64,000 nucleotides of DNA, from the NCBI GenBank assembly GCA_910574895.1, contig CAJTDQ010000002.1, positions 1 through 64,000 of the forward strand, written 5' to 3'. The notes below the pieces were generated by a model. The model searched no databases. It saw only the letters and a program-made list of their open reading frames with translations, and had not been told where the DNA came from. The stretch comes from Eubacteriaceae bacterium. GTDB taxonomy: Bacteria; Bacillota; Clostridia; Lachnospirales; Lachnospiraceae. A program made the translations under genes and the position numbers. Shown here in pieces: positions 46,178-54,602 of the stretch (positions are counted from its first letter, which is position 1; the number at the start of each line of letters is the position of its first letter).

Positions 46178-47092
46178 TCAGCTCTCTTTCGCCTCCTGAC
46201 AAATCTTTTCAATAAATTCATACCACACATTTCTGAATACTTCCCCATCACTTAAGGACTGCACTGCCACAACCATATCCTGCTCCGGAAGCATAATAAT
46301 ATACTGTCCGTATTTCCCATCGGCTCTGGCAGTTCTTTTGTCCGGATTTATCCAGAACTGAAAGCCATAATTCGTCTCCCAATTCTCAGGAACCTGTTTT
46401 GTTGTAGCCATATCTAGATATTCTTTTGAAACAATTCTTTTATCCTTATATACTCCACCGTCTAATATCATCTGCCCAAAATTTCCAAACTCATCAATTG
46501 TCAGGTAAAGTCCATTCGCTGCATGAATATGTCCCTTTGGGCATCTGGTCCAGTCCGGACTCAAAATATCCAGAGGAGTAAATAACTTCTCTCGAAGATA
46601 ATCCATTATCTCCCTGCCCGACTTTCGCTCAATAAGACATGCCAGCATATATGTATTAAAATTGCAGTACAGAAATCTCTCTCCCGGCTTATAAGTAAAG
46701 TCATGATGAAAGAAATACTGTATCCAGTCTTCTGTGATATATCTCTCCGGGTCATCTCCAAAAAACATCGGATGATCAAATCCCGTTGTCATCGTAAGCA
46801 TATGTCTCACAGTAATTCCTAACAGATTATCACTTGGACTGTCAGGCAGATATTCCGGAAAACTATCACAAATCTTTTCATCTAAAGAAATAATACCCTC
46901 ATCTATCGCTATTCCCACTGCAACAGATACAAAACTTTTACTAACAGACCATGTATTCAGTCTTGTTTTCTGTGCCATTCTTCCCCAGTCTAAAATAATA
47001 TCTCCATGTTGTCTTACCTGTACATAATTTAAAACAATGTCCTGCTCTTTTACTTTACTAAGAAACTCCTCAAAGATTGTATTGATTTTCAT
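46178..47092 (-). CDS. Beta-lactamase-fold serine hydrolase
   Basis: Cytoplasmic serine hydrolase of 304 residues of the class C beta-lactamase/DD-peptidase-like group. The SxxK motif (WSVSKSFVSVAVG) and the YxN motif (LYCNFN) are present; no signal peptide is seen. Members include esterases and peptidases. Its place between the KdgK and beta-glucuronidase genes, with 23 and 33 nt gaps, links it to glucuronide use, perhaps hydrolysing an ester or amide on the imported conjugate. Substrate is unknown. Confidence 0.8.
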   Translation of the reverse strand: MKINTIFEEFLSKVKEQDIVLNYVQVRQHGDIILDWGRMAQKTRLNTWSVSKSFVSVAVGIAIDEGIISLDEKICDSFPEYLPDSPSDNLLGITVRHMLTMTTGFDHPMFFGDDPERYITEDWIQYFFHHDFTYKPGERFLYCNFNTYMLACLIERKSGREIMDYLREKLFTPLDILSPDWTRCPKGHIHAANGLYLTIDEFGNFGQMILDGGVYKDKRIVSKEYLDMATTKQVPENWETNYGFQFWINPDKRTARADGKYGQYIIMLPEQDMVVAVQSLSDGEVFRNVWYEFIEKICQEAKES

Positions 47093-47115
47093 TTTTATCT
47101 CCTTTTATTCAATAA

Positions 47116-48138
47116 CTATCTCTGCACCCTTCCTATACCATTCCCCTTTATCAGATGTTCTATTTCTTCCACTGTCGACAGATTCGCATCTCCCGGTATG
47201 GTATGTTTCAGTGCTGATGCTGCTACTGCAAATTCTATAACATCTTTGGTTTCTTTTCCAGATAATATTGCAAAAATAATTCCTGCTGCAAATGCATCTC
47301 CGCCACCGACTCTGTCTATCATTGGTGAAATTTCATACTTCTTTGCAGTATAAAAATTTTTTCCATCATAAATACAGCCACTAAAATCATGATAAGATGA
47401 CGTATGACTCTGACGGAGACTGCTGATAACGTATTGAAACTGATACTTATCTGCCATCTCACGAAACATCTTTTCATATGCCTCTAAGTTTGGTGTATCA
47501 TCTTCATTTTCCTTTGATAATGAAAACCCTAACATTTTTCTTGCATCTTCTCTGCCGCCCATAAGCACATCAACATATTCCATATACTGTGGCATTACCT
47601 GCTTTGCCTGATTTATCGTCCACAACTTATTTCTATAATTCAAATCACAACTGACAGTCACTCCTTTTCTTTTTGCAGCCTTTAACGCCTCAAGTACAAT
47701 CACTCTGGCATTTTCACTAATAGCCGGTGTGATTCCCGAAAAATGAAACCAATCTGCTTCATCAAAAATTTTATCAAAGTCAAAATCAGAAACTTCCGCT
47801 GTACTCATTGACGAGCCTGCCCTGTCATATACAACATTAGATGGACGGACTGCAGAACCTTTTTCCATATAGTATATTCCTAATCTGTCACCGCCATATG
47901 AAACATCTGATGTATCTACATTCATTTTTCTTAATGCACTGACAGCACTTCTGCCGATAGGATTGTCGGGAACTTTTGTCACATAAGCCGAATCCATTTC
48001 AAACATCGCTAAAGAAACTGCAACATTTGCTTCACTGCCTCCGAAACACGCTTCAAATTCATCTGCCTGCATAAACTTCTTATAATCTTTTGTAGATAAT
48101 CGAAGAAGAATTTCTCCCATGGTTACTACTTTTGCCAT
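47116..48138 (-). CDS. kdgK: 2-keto-3-deoxygluconate kinase
   Basis: PfkB-family sugar kinase of 340 residues that makes KDPG. It starts with VTMGEILLRLS and FGGSEANVAVSLA, and has the anion-hole motif GGGDAFAAGI near the C-terminus. The start codon is one base after the aldolase stop with GAGGTG upstream, a coupled arrangement. Pathway context fixes the substrate better than the sequence alone. Confidence 0.9.
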   Translation of the reverse strand: MAKVVTMGEILLRLSTKDYKKFMQADEFEACFGGSEANVAVSLAMFEMDSAYVTKVPDNPIGRSAVSALRKMNVDTSDVSYGGDRLGIYYMEKGSAVRPSNVVYDRAGSSMSTAEVSDFDFDKIFDEADWFHFSGITPAISENARVIVLEALKAAKRKGVTVSCDLNYRNKLWTINQAKQVMPQYMEYVDVLMGGREDARKMLGFSLSKENEDDTPNLEAYEKMFREMADKYQFQYVISSLRQSHTSSYHDFSGCIYDGKNFYTAKKYEISPMIDRVGGGDAFAAGIIFAILSGKETKDVIEFAVAASALKHTIPGDANLSTVEEIEHLIKGNGIGRVQR

Positions 48139-48139
48139 A

Positions 48140-48772
48140 TTATCTCACCTCGCTTACAATGCTCATGGCTCTTGCAGCCAGCCTTGTTATCTCACCAAAA
48201 TCTTTTTGTTCAATCAACTGATTTTGCACCATCCAGCTGCCTCCACAGGCAATAACCTTATTATTTTCTAAATAGGCTTTTACGTTTGTTTCATTAATTC
48301 CTCCGGTTGGCATAAACATCACATCACCATAAGGTGCTGACATTGCTTTTATCATGTTTAATCCGCCACATATCTCTGCCGGAAAGAACTTCATCACTTT
48401 AATTCCCATTTCCAGATCCTTTTCGATTTCACTCGGCGTTGCCACACCCGGAATAATCGTTATATTTTCTTTTTTACAAAAATCAATTACCCTCGGATTT
48501 GAACCGGGACTTACAATAAAATCTGCCCCCACAGCAATTGCTTCGTTAGCCTGCTCTATCGTGAGTACTGTTCCTGCTCCAACAGTGCAGTCAGGAAATT
48601 TTTCTTTTATAACTGCAATAGCCTTCAATGCTTTTTCTGTACGAAGAGTAACTTCAATACAGTTCATATTTCCTTTTCTTAATGCCTCTGCTAACAAAAC
48701 TGCCTGTTCCTCGTCATTTACCGTAATCACCGGTATAATACCGGCCTCTCTTATTCTTGTGAAAATATCCAT
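48140..48772 (-). CDS. kdgA: KDPG aldolase
   Basis: Class I aldolase of 210 residues that splits 2-keto-3-deoxy-6-phosphogluconate to pyruvate and glyceraldehyde-3-phosphate. Motifs IIPVITVNDEE, IEVTLRTEKAL, VGAGTVLT and the Schiff-base lysine in KVMKFFPAE are visible. GGAGAG lies 5 nt before the start. It sits between the SDR and the kinase genes of the uronate operon. Confidence 0.93.
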   Translation of the reverse strand: MDIFTRIREAGIIPVITVNDEEQAVLLAEALRKGNMNCIEVTLRTEKALKAIAVIKEKFPDCTVGAGTVLTIEQANEAIAVGADFIVSPGSNPRVIDFCKKENITIIPGVATPSEIEKDLEMGIKVMKFFPAEICGGLNMIKAMSAPYGDVMFMPTGGINETNVKAYLENNKVIACGGSWMVQNQLIEQKDFGEITRLAARAMSIVSEVR

Positions 48773-48811
48773 CTATACTCTCCATCTTTTTCTAATATGA
48801 AAGGCTCTGCC

Positions 48812-49657
48812 TTAAACACCTGAATATGCTGAAAATCCACCATCTACAGGAACTACGACTCCGTTAATAAATCCTGACAAATTATCGTTACATAAGAACA
48901 TCAGTGTTCCAATCAACTCTTCCGGTTCACCAAAACGTCCCATTGGAGTGCTGTTTAAAATTTTTCCCGTTCGGTCTGTCGGCGTACCATCATCATGAAA
49001 CAGCAGTTTCTCATTCTGTTTTGTCACAAAAAATCCCGGTGCAATCGCATTACAGCGAATACCTACTTTAGAAAAATGAACAGCCAGCCACTGTGTATAA
49101 TTAGATATTGCCGCTTTTGCGCCACTATATGCCACAATCTTTGTCAATGGTGTGTAGGCATTCATACTTGAGATATTAATAATGCTGCAGCCTTTACGGT
49201 CTATCATATCCTTTGCAAACACCTGTGTTGGAATAACACTTCCCAAATAATTTAAGTTAAATACTTTTTCAATTCCCTCTACTTCTAAATCAAAAAAAGT
49301 TTTTGCACCTTCCATCGTTTCTGTCTGAAAATATTCCATATCGGTCGTAGCCTGTGGGTTATTTCCTCCTGCTCCATTAACTAAAATATCACACTTTCCA
49401 AGTTCCTCTAATATTTTATTATGTGCTTTCTCAATACTCTTTTTGTCTAATACATTACATTGATATCCCTTAGCGCATCCTCCATTGTTTACAATCTGTT
49501 CTGCATTTATTCGTACTGCATTCTCATTAATATCAAGCATGGCAATTTTTGCTCCTGCTTTCGCCAGTGCTTCAGCAAACATCGAACATAAAACTCCGCC
49601 TGCTCCGGTAATCACTACAACTTTTCCTTTTATTCCTGATGTCAATGATAACTTCAT
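48812..49657 (-). CDS. uxuB: UxuB-like D-mannonate oxidoreductase (SDR family)
   Basis: Short-chain dehydrogenase of 281 residues with the nucleotide-binding VVITGAGGVLCSMFAEALA, NNAG-like LVNGAGGNNP, catalytic serine in NISSMN and YSGAK. The last glycine of the GxxxGxG loop is replaced by Cys. In the uronate operon it should reduce D-fructuronate to D-mannonate. This is the SDR-type substitute for the classical UxuB, so the gene name describes the step, not homology to the E. coli protein. Confidence 0.85.
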   Translation of the reverse strand: MKLSLTSGIKGKVVVITGAGGVLCSMFAEALAKAGAKIAMLDINENAVRINAEQIVNNGGCAKGYQCNVLDKKSIEKAHNKILEELGKCDILVNGAGGNNPQATTDMEYFQTETMEGAKTFFDLEVEGIEKVFNLNYLGSVIPTQVFAKDMIDRKGCSIINISSMNAYTPLTKIVAYSGAKAAISNYTQWLAVHFSKVGIRCNAIAPGFFVTKQNEKLLFHDDGTPTDRTGKILNSTPMGRFGEPEELIGTLMFLCNDNLSGFINGVVVPVDGGFSAYSGV

Positions 49658-49709
49658 ATAACTTTTTCCTTTCTATCCTGCTCTGCGATTCTCTTTATTT
49701 ATCTGATTA

Positions 49710-50747
49710 TTATCTGCTTTTCTCTAATGTCTCCCAAATACCATTGATATAGGCAGCACCCAATGCCCTGTCATACAAACCATATCCGGGCTTTCCCTGT
49801 TCTCCCCAAATCATCCTGCCATGGTCAGGTCTGATATATCCATCAAACCCTGTTCTGTGTAATGCTTTCAACACCTCTGCTATATCAAGACTCCCATTTT
49901 CCGACAAGTGACCGCTTTCCTCAAAAGAACCGTCTTCCAATATTTTTATATTTCTGATATGGGCAAAACATATTCTGTTTTGTTCTCCATACTTCTTCAT
50001 CATCTTTGGTATATCATTGTCAGTCAAACATCCTAAACTGCCTGTGCATAATGTCAGTCCATGGTGGCTGTCGTTATATAAATCCAAAAACCGGTCAATA
50101 TTTTTTTCATTTGTTATAATTCGTGGAATACCAAAAATAGGCCAAGGCGGATCATCCGGATGTATTCCCATATTCACATCGCATTCTATTGCTACCGGAA
50201 TAATCTCTTGAATAAAGTACTCCAGATTTTTCCACAATCCTTCTTCTCCTAAAGACTTATATGCATCTATTAACTCTGCCATTTCTCTCGGGGTGTAGGA
50301 AGCATCCCATCCGGGCAGTGTCATCTTCGTAGGGTCCATTTTATCCACGTCTTTTTTGTAATATACTAATGCATTCGAGCCATCCTCTAAAGGCTGGTCC
50401 AATCTGGATCTCGTCCAATCAAAAACCGGCATAAAATTGTAACAGATACATTTCACTCCCACTGCTGACAGCCTTCTAATATTCTCTTTATAATTTTCTA
50501 TGTATTCTTTATATCTTCCTCTTCGTAATTTTATATCTTCATGAACCGGTACACTTTCAATGACTTCCATCTTTAATCCATGGGATTCTACCTCATCTTT
50601 CAAACACTGTATGCTCTCTCTCGGCCAGACGTTTCCCGGTTCCACATCATAAACTGCTGTAACCACTCCGGACACTCCCGGTATCTGACGAATCTGTTCA
50701 AGTGTAATAGAATCTTCCATTCCATACCATCGAAATGTCATCTTCAA
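49710..50747 (-). CDS. uxuA: Mannonate dehydratase
   Basis: TIM-barrel enzyme of 345 residues that dehydrates D-mannonate to 2-keto-3-deoxygluconate. Landmarks are MTFRWYG...SITLEQIRQIPGV at the start, VCYNFMPVFDWTR-like segment, HPDDPPWPIFGIPRI and the C-terminal RPDHGRMIWGE. The start is taken as TTG at 50747, which gives the family's MKMTFRWYG ending of the N-terminus and puts AGGA 9 nt upstream. GTG at 50756 is too near the ribosome site, and ATG at 50741 too far. First gene of the minus-strand uronate operon. Confidence 0.92.
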   Translation of the reverse strand: MKMTFRWYGMEDSITLEQIRQIPGVSGVVTAVYDVEPGNVWPRESIQCLKDEVESHGLKMEVIESVPVHEDIKLRRGRYKEYIENYKENIRRLSAVGVKCICYNFMPVFDWTRSRLDQPLEDGSNALVYYKKDVDKMDPTKMTLPGWDASYTPREMAELIDAYKSLGEEGLWKNLEYFIQEIIPVAIECDVNMGIHPDDPPWPIFGIPRIITNEKNIDRFLDLYNDSHHGLTLCTGSLGCLTDNDIPKMMKKYGEQNRICFAHIRNIKILEDGSFEESGHLSENGSLDIAEVLKALHRTGFDGYIRPDHGRMIWGEQGKPGYGLYDRALGAAYINGIWETLEKSR

Positions 50748-50777
50748 ACAAATCACTTCCTTTCATCCTGCACTTGC

Positions 50778-50791
50778 TGTAAGCGCTTACA
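50778..50791. promoter_or_regulatory. Uronate operator O1
   Basis: Perfect 14-base palindrome TGTAAGCGCTTACA just downstream of the uxuA -10 box, a position fit for repression by the LacI-family regulator encoded next door. Confidence 0.75.
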
Positions 50792-50794
50792 ATA

Positions 50795-50823
50795 AATTTA
50801 CATTAATTTTTATCTAATGTCAA
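50795..50823 (-). promoter_or_regulatory. uxuA operon promoter
   Basis: Minus strand -35 TTGACA (50818-50823) and -10 TAAATT (50795-50800) with a 17-bp spacer. Confidence 0.7.
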
Positions 50824-50866
50824 TTATCTTTTTACTTTTTACTTACATCTCTCTTACATTTTTTCA

Positions 50867-50895
50867 TTGTAATATCTTTTGTATTATAGTATAAT
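50867..50895 (+). promoter_or_regulatory. LacI-uxaC promoter
   Basis: Plus strand -35 TTGTAA (50867-50872) and -10 TATAAT (50890-50895), 17-bp spacer. Confidence 0.72.
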
Positions 50896-50902
50896 TCGTT
50901 AA

Positions 50903-50916
50903 TGTAAGCAGTTACA
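50903..50916. promoter_or_regulatory. Uronate operator O2
   Basis: TGTAAGCAGTTACA, one base away from the O1 palindrome, placed at the predicted start point of the regulator's own message, so autorepression is likely. Confidence 0.72.
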
Positions 50917-50987
50917 TAAGTAACACATATAAATTGAAACTTTTTTGTACTTTATCGTGCCACGTGCTGCACAGAACGGAGAGTGAT

Positions 50988-51989
50988 ATGAATATATATG
51001 ATATTTCAGAAAAAGCAGGGGTTTCTATCGCCACTGTTTCCAGAGTTTTAAACGGCTCTGATAATGTAAGTGAAAAAACAAGAAAAAAAGTTGAAGCAAT
51101 CATGAAAGAAACCGGTTATATGCCAAATGCTTTTGCAAGAGGTCTTACCAATAACACGATGCATACAATTGGTCTATTGTGTGCTGACTGTTCCGACCAC
51201 TTTCTGGCAAATGCCATCTCTTACTTAGAACATGGATTTAGAGAGAACGGATATGATTGTCTTCTTTGCTGTACCGGATATGAGTTGTCTAACCGGCAAA
51301 ACTATCTGAAATTGCTCCTTTCTAAAAAGGTAGATGTGGTAGTTCTAGTAGGTTCTACATTTATAGAACCGGATGAAAAAGACAACCAGTACTTAATTGA
51401 TGCCTCTAATGAAGTACCAATTGTATCTGTAAACGGATATATTGACTCACCAAATATTTACTGTACTTTATGCAATGACTTTGAGGCTATTTTAAATGTT
51501 ACGACAAATTTGCTAAATAAAGGGTTTGAAAAGCCTCTGTTCTTATGCCGCTCTTTATCATATAGCGGAAGACAAAAATCTGAAGGTTTTAAAAAAGCTC
51601 TTTCCGATAAAAGTATTCCTTTAAAAAAGGAACAGATGATTTATTACCATGGCAGCATTTCTGATACAAAAGAGATGTTATTATCCTATTATGAAAACAC
51701 ATATCAGTTTGACTGTGTCATCGCAGGGGACGATGAACTTGCTGTTTCCGCACACAAATTTGCAGGAACACTTGGTCTTTCTGTCCCTGACCAGTTCTCC
51801 ATTATAGGATATAACAATTCCAAAGTCGGCATTTGCTGTGAACCGGAATTATCCACATTGGACAACAAATTAGAATTTGTCTGCTCCAATACCGTAAACT
51901 CTGTCATGAATATTTTGAGCGGTCAGCGTGTTCCCCGCAAAACAATTGTTTCCGCAGAGTATATCGAGCGTGGAACATCAGACTTATAA
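50988..51989 (+). CDS. LacI-family regulator of the uronate genes
   Basis: Regulator of 333 residues. HTH with NIYDISEKAGVSIATVSRVLNGSDNVSEKTR, then the sensor domain (TIGLLCADCSDHF, IIGYNNSKVG). The start at 50988 has GGAGAG 4 nt upstream; the longer frame from 50934 would begin close to the promoter. It is divergent from the uronate operon, with one matching palindrome in front of each promoter. The inducer is probably an intermediate of glucuronate breakdown; which one is not visible. Confidence 0.92.
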   Translation: MNIYDISEKAGVSIATVSRVLNGSDNVSEKTRKKVEAIMKETGYMPNAFARGLTNNTMHTIGLLCADCSDHFLANAISYLEHGFRENGYDCLLCCTGYELSNRQNYLKLLLSKKVDVVVLVGSTFIEPDEKDNQYLIDASNEVPIVSVNGYIDSPNIYCTLCNDFEAILNVTTNLLNKGFEKPLFLCRSLSYSGRQKSEGFKKALSDKSIPLKKEQMIYYHGSISDTKEMLLSYYENTYQFDCVIAGDDELAVSAHKFAGTLGLSVPDQFSIIGYNNSKVGICCEPELSTLDNKLEFVCSNTVNSVMNILSGQRVPRKTIVSAEYIERGTSDL

Positions 51990-52016
51990 GATATTTGAAA
52001 ACAGATTGGAGTTTAT

Positions 52017-53411
52017 ATGGAATTTTTAAAAGATGATTTTTTACTGCATTCAGACTGTGCAAAAAAACTTTATTTGGAACATGCCAAGAATCTGCCTATC
52101 ATTGACTATCACTGTCATATAGAGGCAAGAGATATTGCCGAAGACAAGAAGTTTGATACAATTACTTCTTTATGGCTTGGTGGGGACCATTATAAGTGGA
52201 GACAAATGCGTGCCTGTGGCGTTGAAGAAAAATATATTACAGGAGATGCTTCAGACTACGATAAATTTTTAAAATGGGCAGAGGTTCTGCCACGCCTGAT
52301 TGGCAATCCTCTTTATCATTGGTCGCATCTGGAATTAAAAAAATATTTTGGATACGATGGTGTTTTAACACCTGAAACTGCTCCTGAAGTCTGGGAATTG
52401 TGTAACAGGAAATTAAAAACTATGTCTGCAAAAGATATTATTTTATCTTCTAACGTAAAAATTATCTGTACTACAGATGACCCTGTTGATTCTTTACAAT
52501 GGCATCAGCAGATTGCAGACAGTGGCTTTCCTGTAAAGGTTCTTCCTGCATGGAGGCCGGACAAAATACTGGATATCAGCTCAACTTCTTTTAAGAACTA
52601 TATTACTCAATTATCCAAAGTCAGCGGCGTAAACATTTCTGACTGGAATTCTTTAAAAACTGCTATTAAGAACAGACTGCAGTATTTTAAGAACCTTGGC
52701 TGTGTTCTTTCAGACCACAGTCTGCCTTATGTAATGTACAATCCTGCCTCGGAAGAAGAAATAAATGAAATCTTATTGTCAGCATTCAGTGGAGTATCTC
52801 TTACTTCTGAACAAATTTTAAAATATAAGACAATGTGCCTTCTTTTCATGGCAAAAGAATATCATACGCTTGGATGGGCGATGCAGCTTCACTATGGTGT
52901 GATGCGCAATACCAATGCGAAGATGTATGATTTAATTGGTCCAGACACCGGATTCGACTGTATCGGTGATACTGCTCCTATTTCCCAGTTAAGTCAGTTT
53001 TTAAATGCATTAGCCACAAAAGATACACTACCAAAAACAATTATTTACTCATTGAATCCCAATGAGAACACAAGTATTGATACCGTTATTGGCTGTTTCC
53101 AGGATGAAACCTGTGCCGGTAACCTTCAACATGGTGCTGCGTGGTGGTTTAATGACAATAAAGAAGGAATGTTAAATCATCTTATTTCTTTATCTAATAT
53201 TGGTACGATTGGAAACTTCATTGGTATGCTTACTGATTCCAGAAGTTTTTTGTCTTATACGAGACACGACTATTTTAGACGGATTCTGTGTGAATATTTC
53301 GGTTCTCTTGTAGAAAAAGGAGAATATCCAAAAGACTATGATACTTTAGGAAAAATTGTACAGGATATCTGTTACTATAATGCAGAGAAATATTTTGTTT
53401 TTTCTAACTAA
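52017..53411 (+). CDS. uxaC: Glucuronate isomerase
   Basis: Amidohydrolase-like barrel enzyme of 464 residues that converts D-glucuronate to D-fructuronate. Landmarks are DYHCHIEARDIAED near the N-terminus (metal-binding His pair), ICTTDDPVDSL, MQLHYGVMRN and MLTDSRSFLSYTRHDYFRR at the end. It follows the LacI gene by 27 nt and is transcribed with it. With the minus-strand operon it completes the route from glucuronate to pyruvate and triose phosphate. Confidence 0.95.
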   Translation: MEFLKDDFLLHSDCAKKLYLEHAKNLPIIDYHCHIEARDIAEDKKFDTITSLWLGGDHYKWRQMRACGVEEKYITGDASDYDKFLKWAEVLPRLIGNPLYHWSHLELKKYFGYDGVLTPETAPEVWELCNRKLKTMSAKDIILSSNVKIICTTDDPVDSLQWHQQIADSGFPVKVLPAWRPDKILDISSTSFKNYITQLSKVSGVNISDWNSLKTAIKNRLQYFKNLGCVLSDHSLPYVMYNPASEEEINEILLSAFSGVSLTSEQILKYKTMCLLFMAKEYHTLGWAMQLHYGVMRNTNAKMYDLIGPDTGFDCIGDTAPISQLSQFLNALATKDTLPKTIIYSLNPNENTSIDTVIGCFQDETCAGNLQHGAAWWFNDNKEGMLNHLISLSNIGTIGNFIGMLTDSRSFLSYTRHDYFRRILCEYFGSLVEKGEYPKDYDTLGKIVQDICYYNAEKYFVFSN

Positions 53412-53450
53412 AACTAACTTTTCAAATTCAATGGATTTACACATATTATA

Positions 53451-53486
53451 AAAGGGGGCATGTCACCAACGGACAGCCCCTTTGAA
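53451..53486 (+). terminator. Hairpin after uxaC
   Basis: AAAGGGG/CCCCTTT arms with an inner GTC/GAC pairing. The T-tract is poor, so termination strength is uncertain. Confidence 0.5.
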
Positions 53487-53509
53487 CACTTATTATTAAC
53501 ATATCTGTA

Positions 53510-53698
53510 CTATTTTTTTCTATATACTATACTAAAAAGCACTAATATATATACCAATGTTAAAAAATTATATATTTTAAGTTCATCATAAACATCACCT
53601 ACCATAAGATTACTCCCAACTAAAAATCCTCTTATTAGTATAAATAATAAATAGTAACTAAGTAACGATAAAATAACAAAAATACACTTTTTTTTCAT
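53510..53698 (-). CDS. Small two-helix membrane protein, unknown
   Basis: Protein of 62 residues with two predicted membrane helices (about 5-28 and 44-60) and a short polar loop. GAGGAG lies 8 nt before the ATG, so it is likely expressed. It follows the 210-residue unknown gene by 16 nt. No family recognised. DNA of this pair is visibly more AT-rich than its neighbours, suggesting recent gain. Confidence 0.6.
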   Translation of the reverse strand: MKKKCIFVILSLLSYYLLFILIRGFLVGSNLMVGDVYDELKIYNFLTLVYILVLFSIVYRKK

Positions 53699-53714
53699 TT
53701 ATAAAACTCCTCGA

Positions 53715-54347
53715 TTATTTAAAATATACAAATACCTGTGGTGGATTCGTTAAATACTGAAATTTCTTTTTTATACTAGGCGTCAAATTAAGAGAACCGT
53801 TAGATGATAATGATAATGAAGGCTCCACTGACAATTTCGATTGCTGATGATAATACTCCCCATTTACCTGTACATATTTCCAACTTTTTTTATTATCAAT
53901 TTTTGCGTCATAACTTATTGTCAATACATGTTCTGATACTATACCCGACCTCGTAGAATTTCTTAGTTTTTGTTTTATACCTACTTCATTATTGTTATAT
54001 ATAGTTGATGGTGTACTCATACAATTTTTAGTCTTTTTAGTCGTTGGATAGTAACAAAAACATGAATATTTTGTCTTCACTGTTTTATAAATTGGAGTCC
54101 CATTTTTAACATACATGCTCATCTCATCAGTCTGTGTATAATTGGGTTCCTTTATCCACGAATAAAGTAAAGAACACTTCACAATATCAGGTTTTGACTT
54201 TGACCATGTTCCTATTAAAGTTCTTTTAATCTTACCACTTTTGGTTTTTCCTGTATCAGTAACAGCACCAACTCTATATGATTTTATGCCAATACTTCTA
54301 AAAACACGATCTATGATACTATCTTCTTTTTCATAATATCCCTCCAT
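53715..54347 (-). CDS. Unknown basic protein, possibly missing its N-terminus
   Basis: Reading frame of 210 residues, rich in Lys, Ser, Thr and Tyr, with three isolated Cys (CSLLYSW, CFCYYP, NCMSTP). It looks like an exported beta-rich protein but has no signal peptide in frame. The only good ribosome site (GGAGGG) serves an ATG in another frame that begins Met-Lys-Lys-Lys and stops after seven codons. A frameshift that removed a signal peptide is therefore possible. Function unknown. Confidence 0.5.
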   Translation of the reverse strand: MEGYYEKEDSIIDRVFRSIGIKSYRVGAVTDTGKTKSGKIKRTLIGTWSKSKPDIVKCSLLYSWIKEPNYTQTDEMSMYVKNGTPIYKTVKTKYSCFCYYPTTKKTKNCMSTPSTIYNNNEVGIKQKLRNSTRSGIVSEHVLTISYDAKIDNKKSWKYVQVNGEYYHQQSKLSVEPSLSLSSNGSLNLTPSIKKKFQYLTNPPQVFVYFK

Positions 54348-54526
54348 AATATAAAAGTTTTTAATTTATTTTTCTTTTGCAAAACGTTTCACACAGTTGC
54401 TCATGTTATCATACTTTTTTTACACTGTCTATATTTGCACCTTTATTTCTTTTCGACTTTTATCGACTTTAACTATGTAATATTCGCATTATATTACACA
54501 TATTTTTGCTTATATAAACATTTTGA

Positions 54527-54580
54527 CAAAAAAATATTCCACAATAAATTATCTATTAAGATTCTTTATCGTGAAATATT
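54527..54580 (-). terminator. murA terminator
   Basis: Arms AATATTTCAC and GTGGAATATT with TTTATT/AATAAA-like extension and a run of seven T, about 25 nt after the murA stop. The rest of the gap to 54347 is AT-rich; a GTGAAACGTTTTGC near-palindrome around 54378-54391 could be an operator. Confidence 0.7.
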
Positions 54581-54602
54581 TTTATTGATGCGCAATAATT
54601 CT

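Noticed and set aside
48354-48800. Plus-strand reading frame of 148 codons over the KDPG aldolase gene
   Set aside because: Antisense shadow of a conserved gene; no ribosome site and hydrophobic composition typical of reversed coding DNA.
54361-54395. GTGAAACGTTTTGC as a catabolite-response element
   Set aside because: Only the centre AAACGTTT matches; the outer positions of the CcpA consensus do not, so it is left as a mere possibility.
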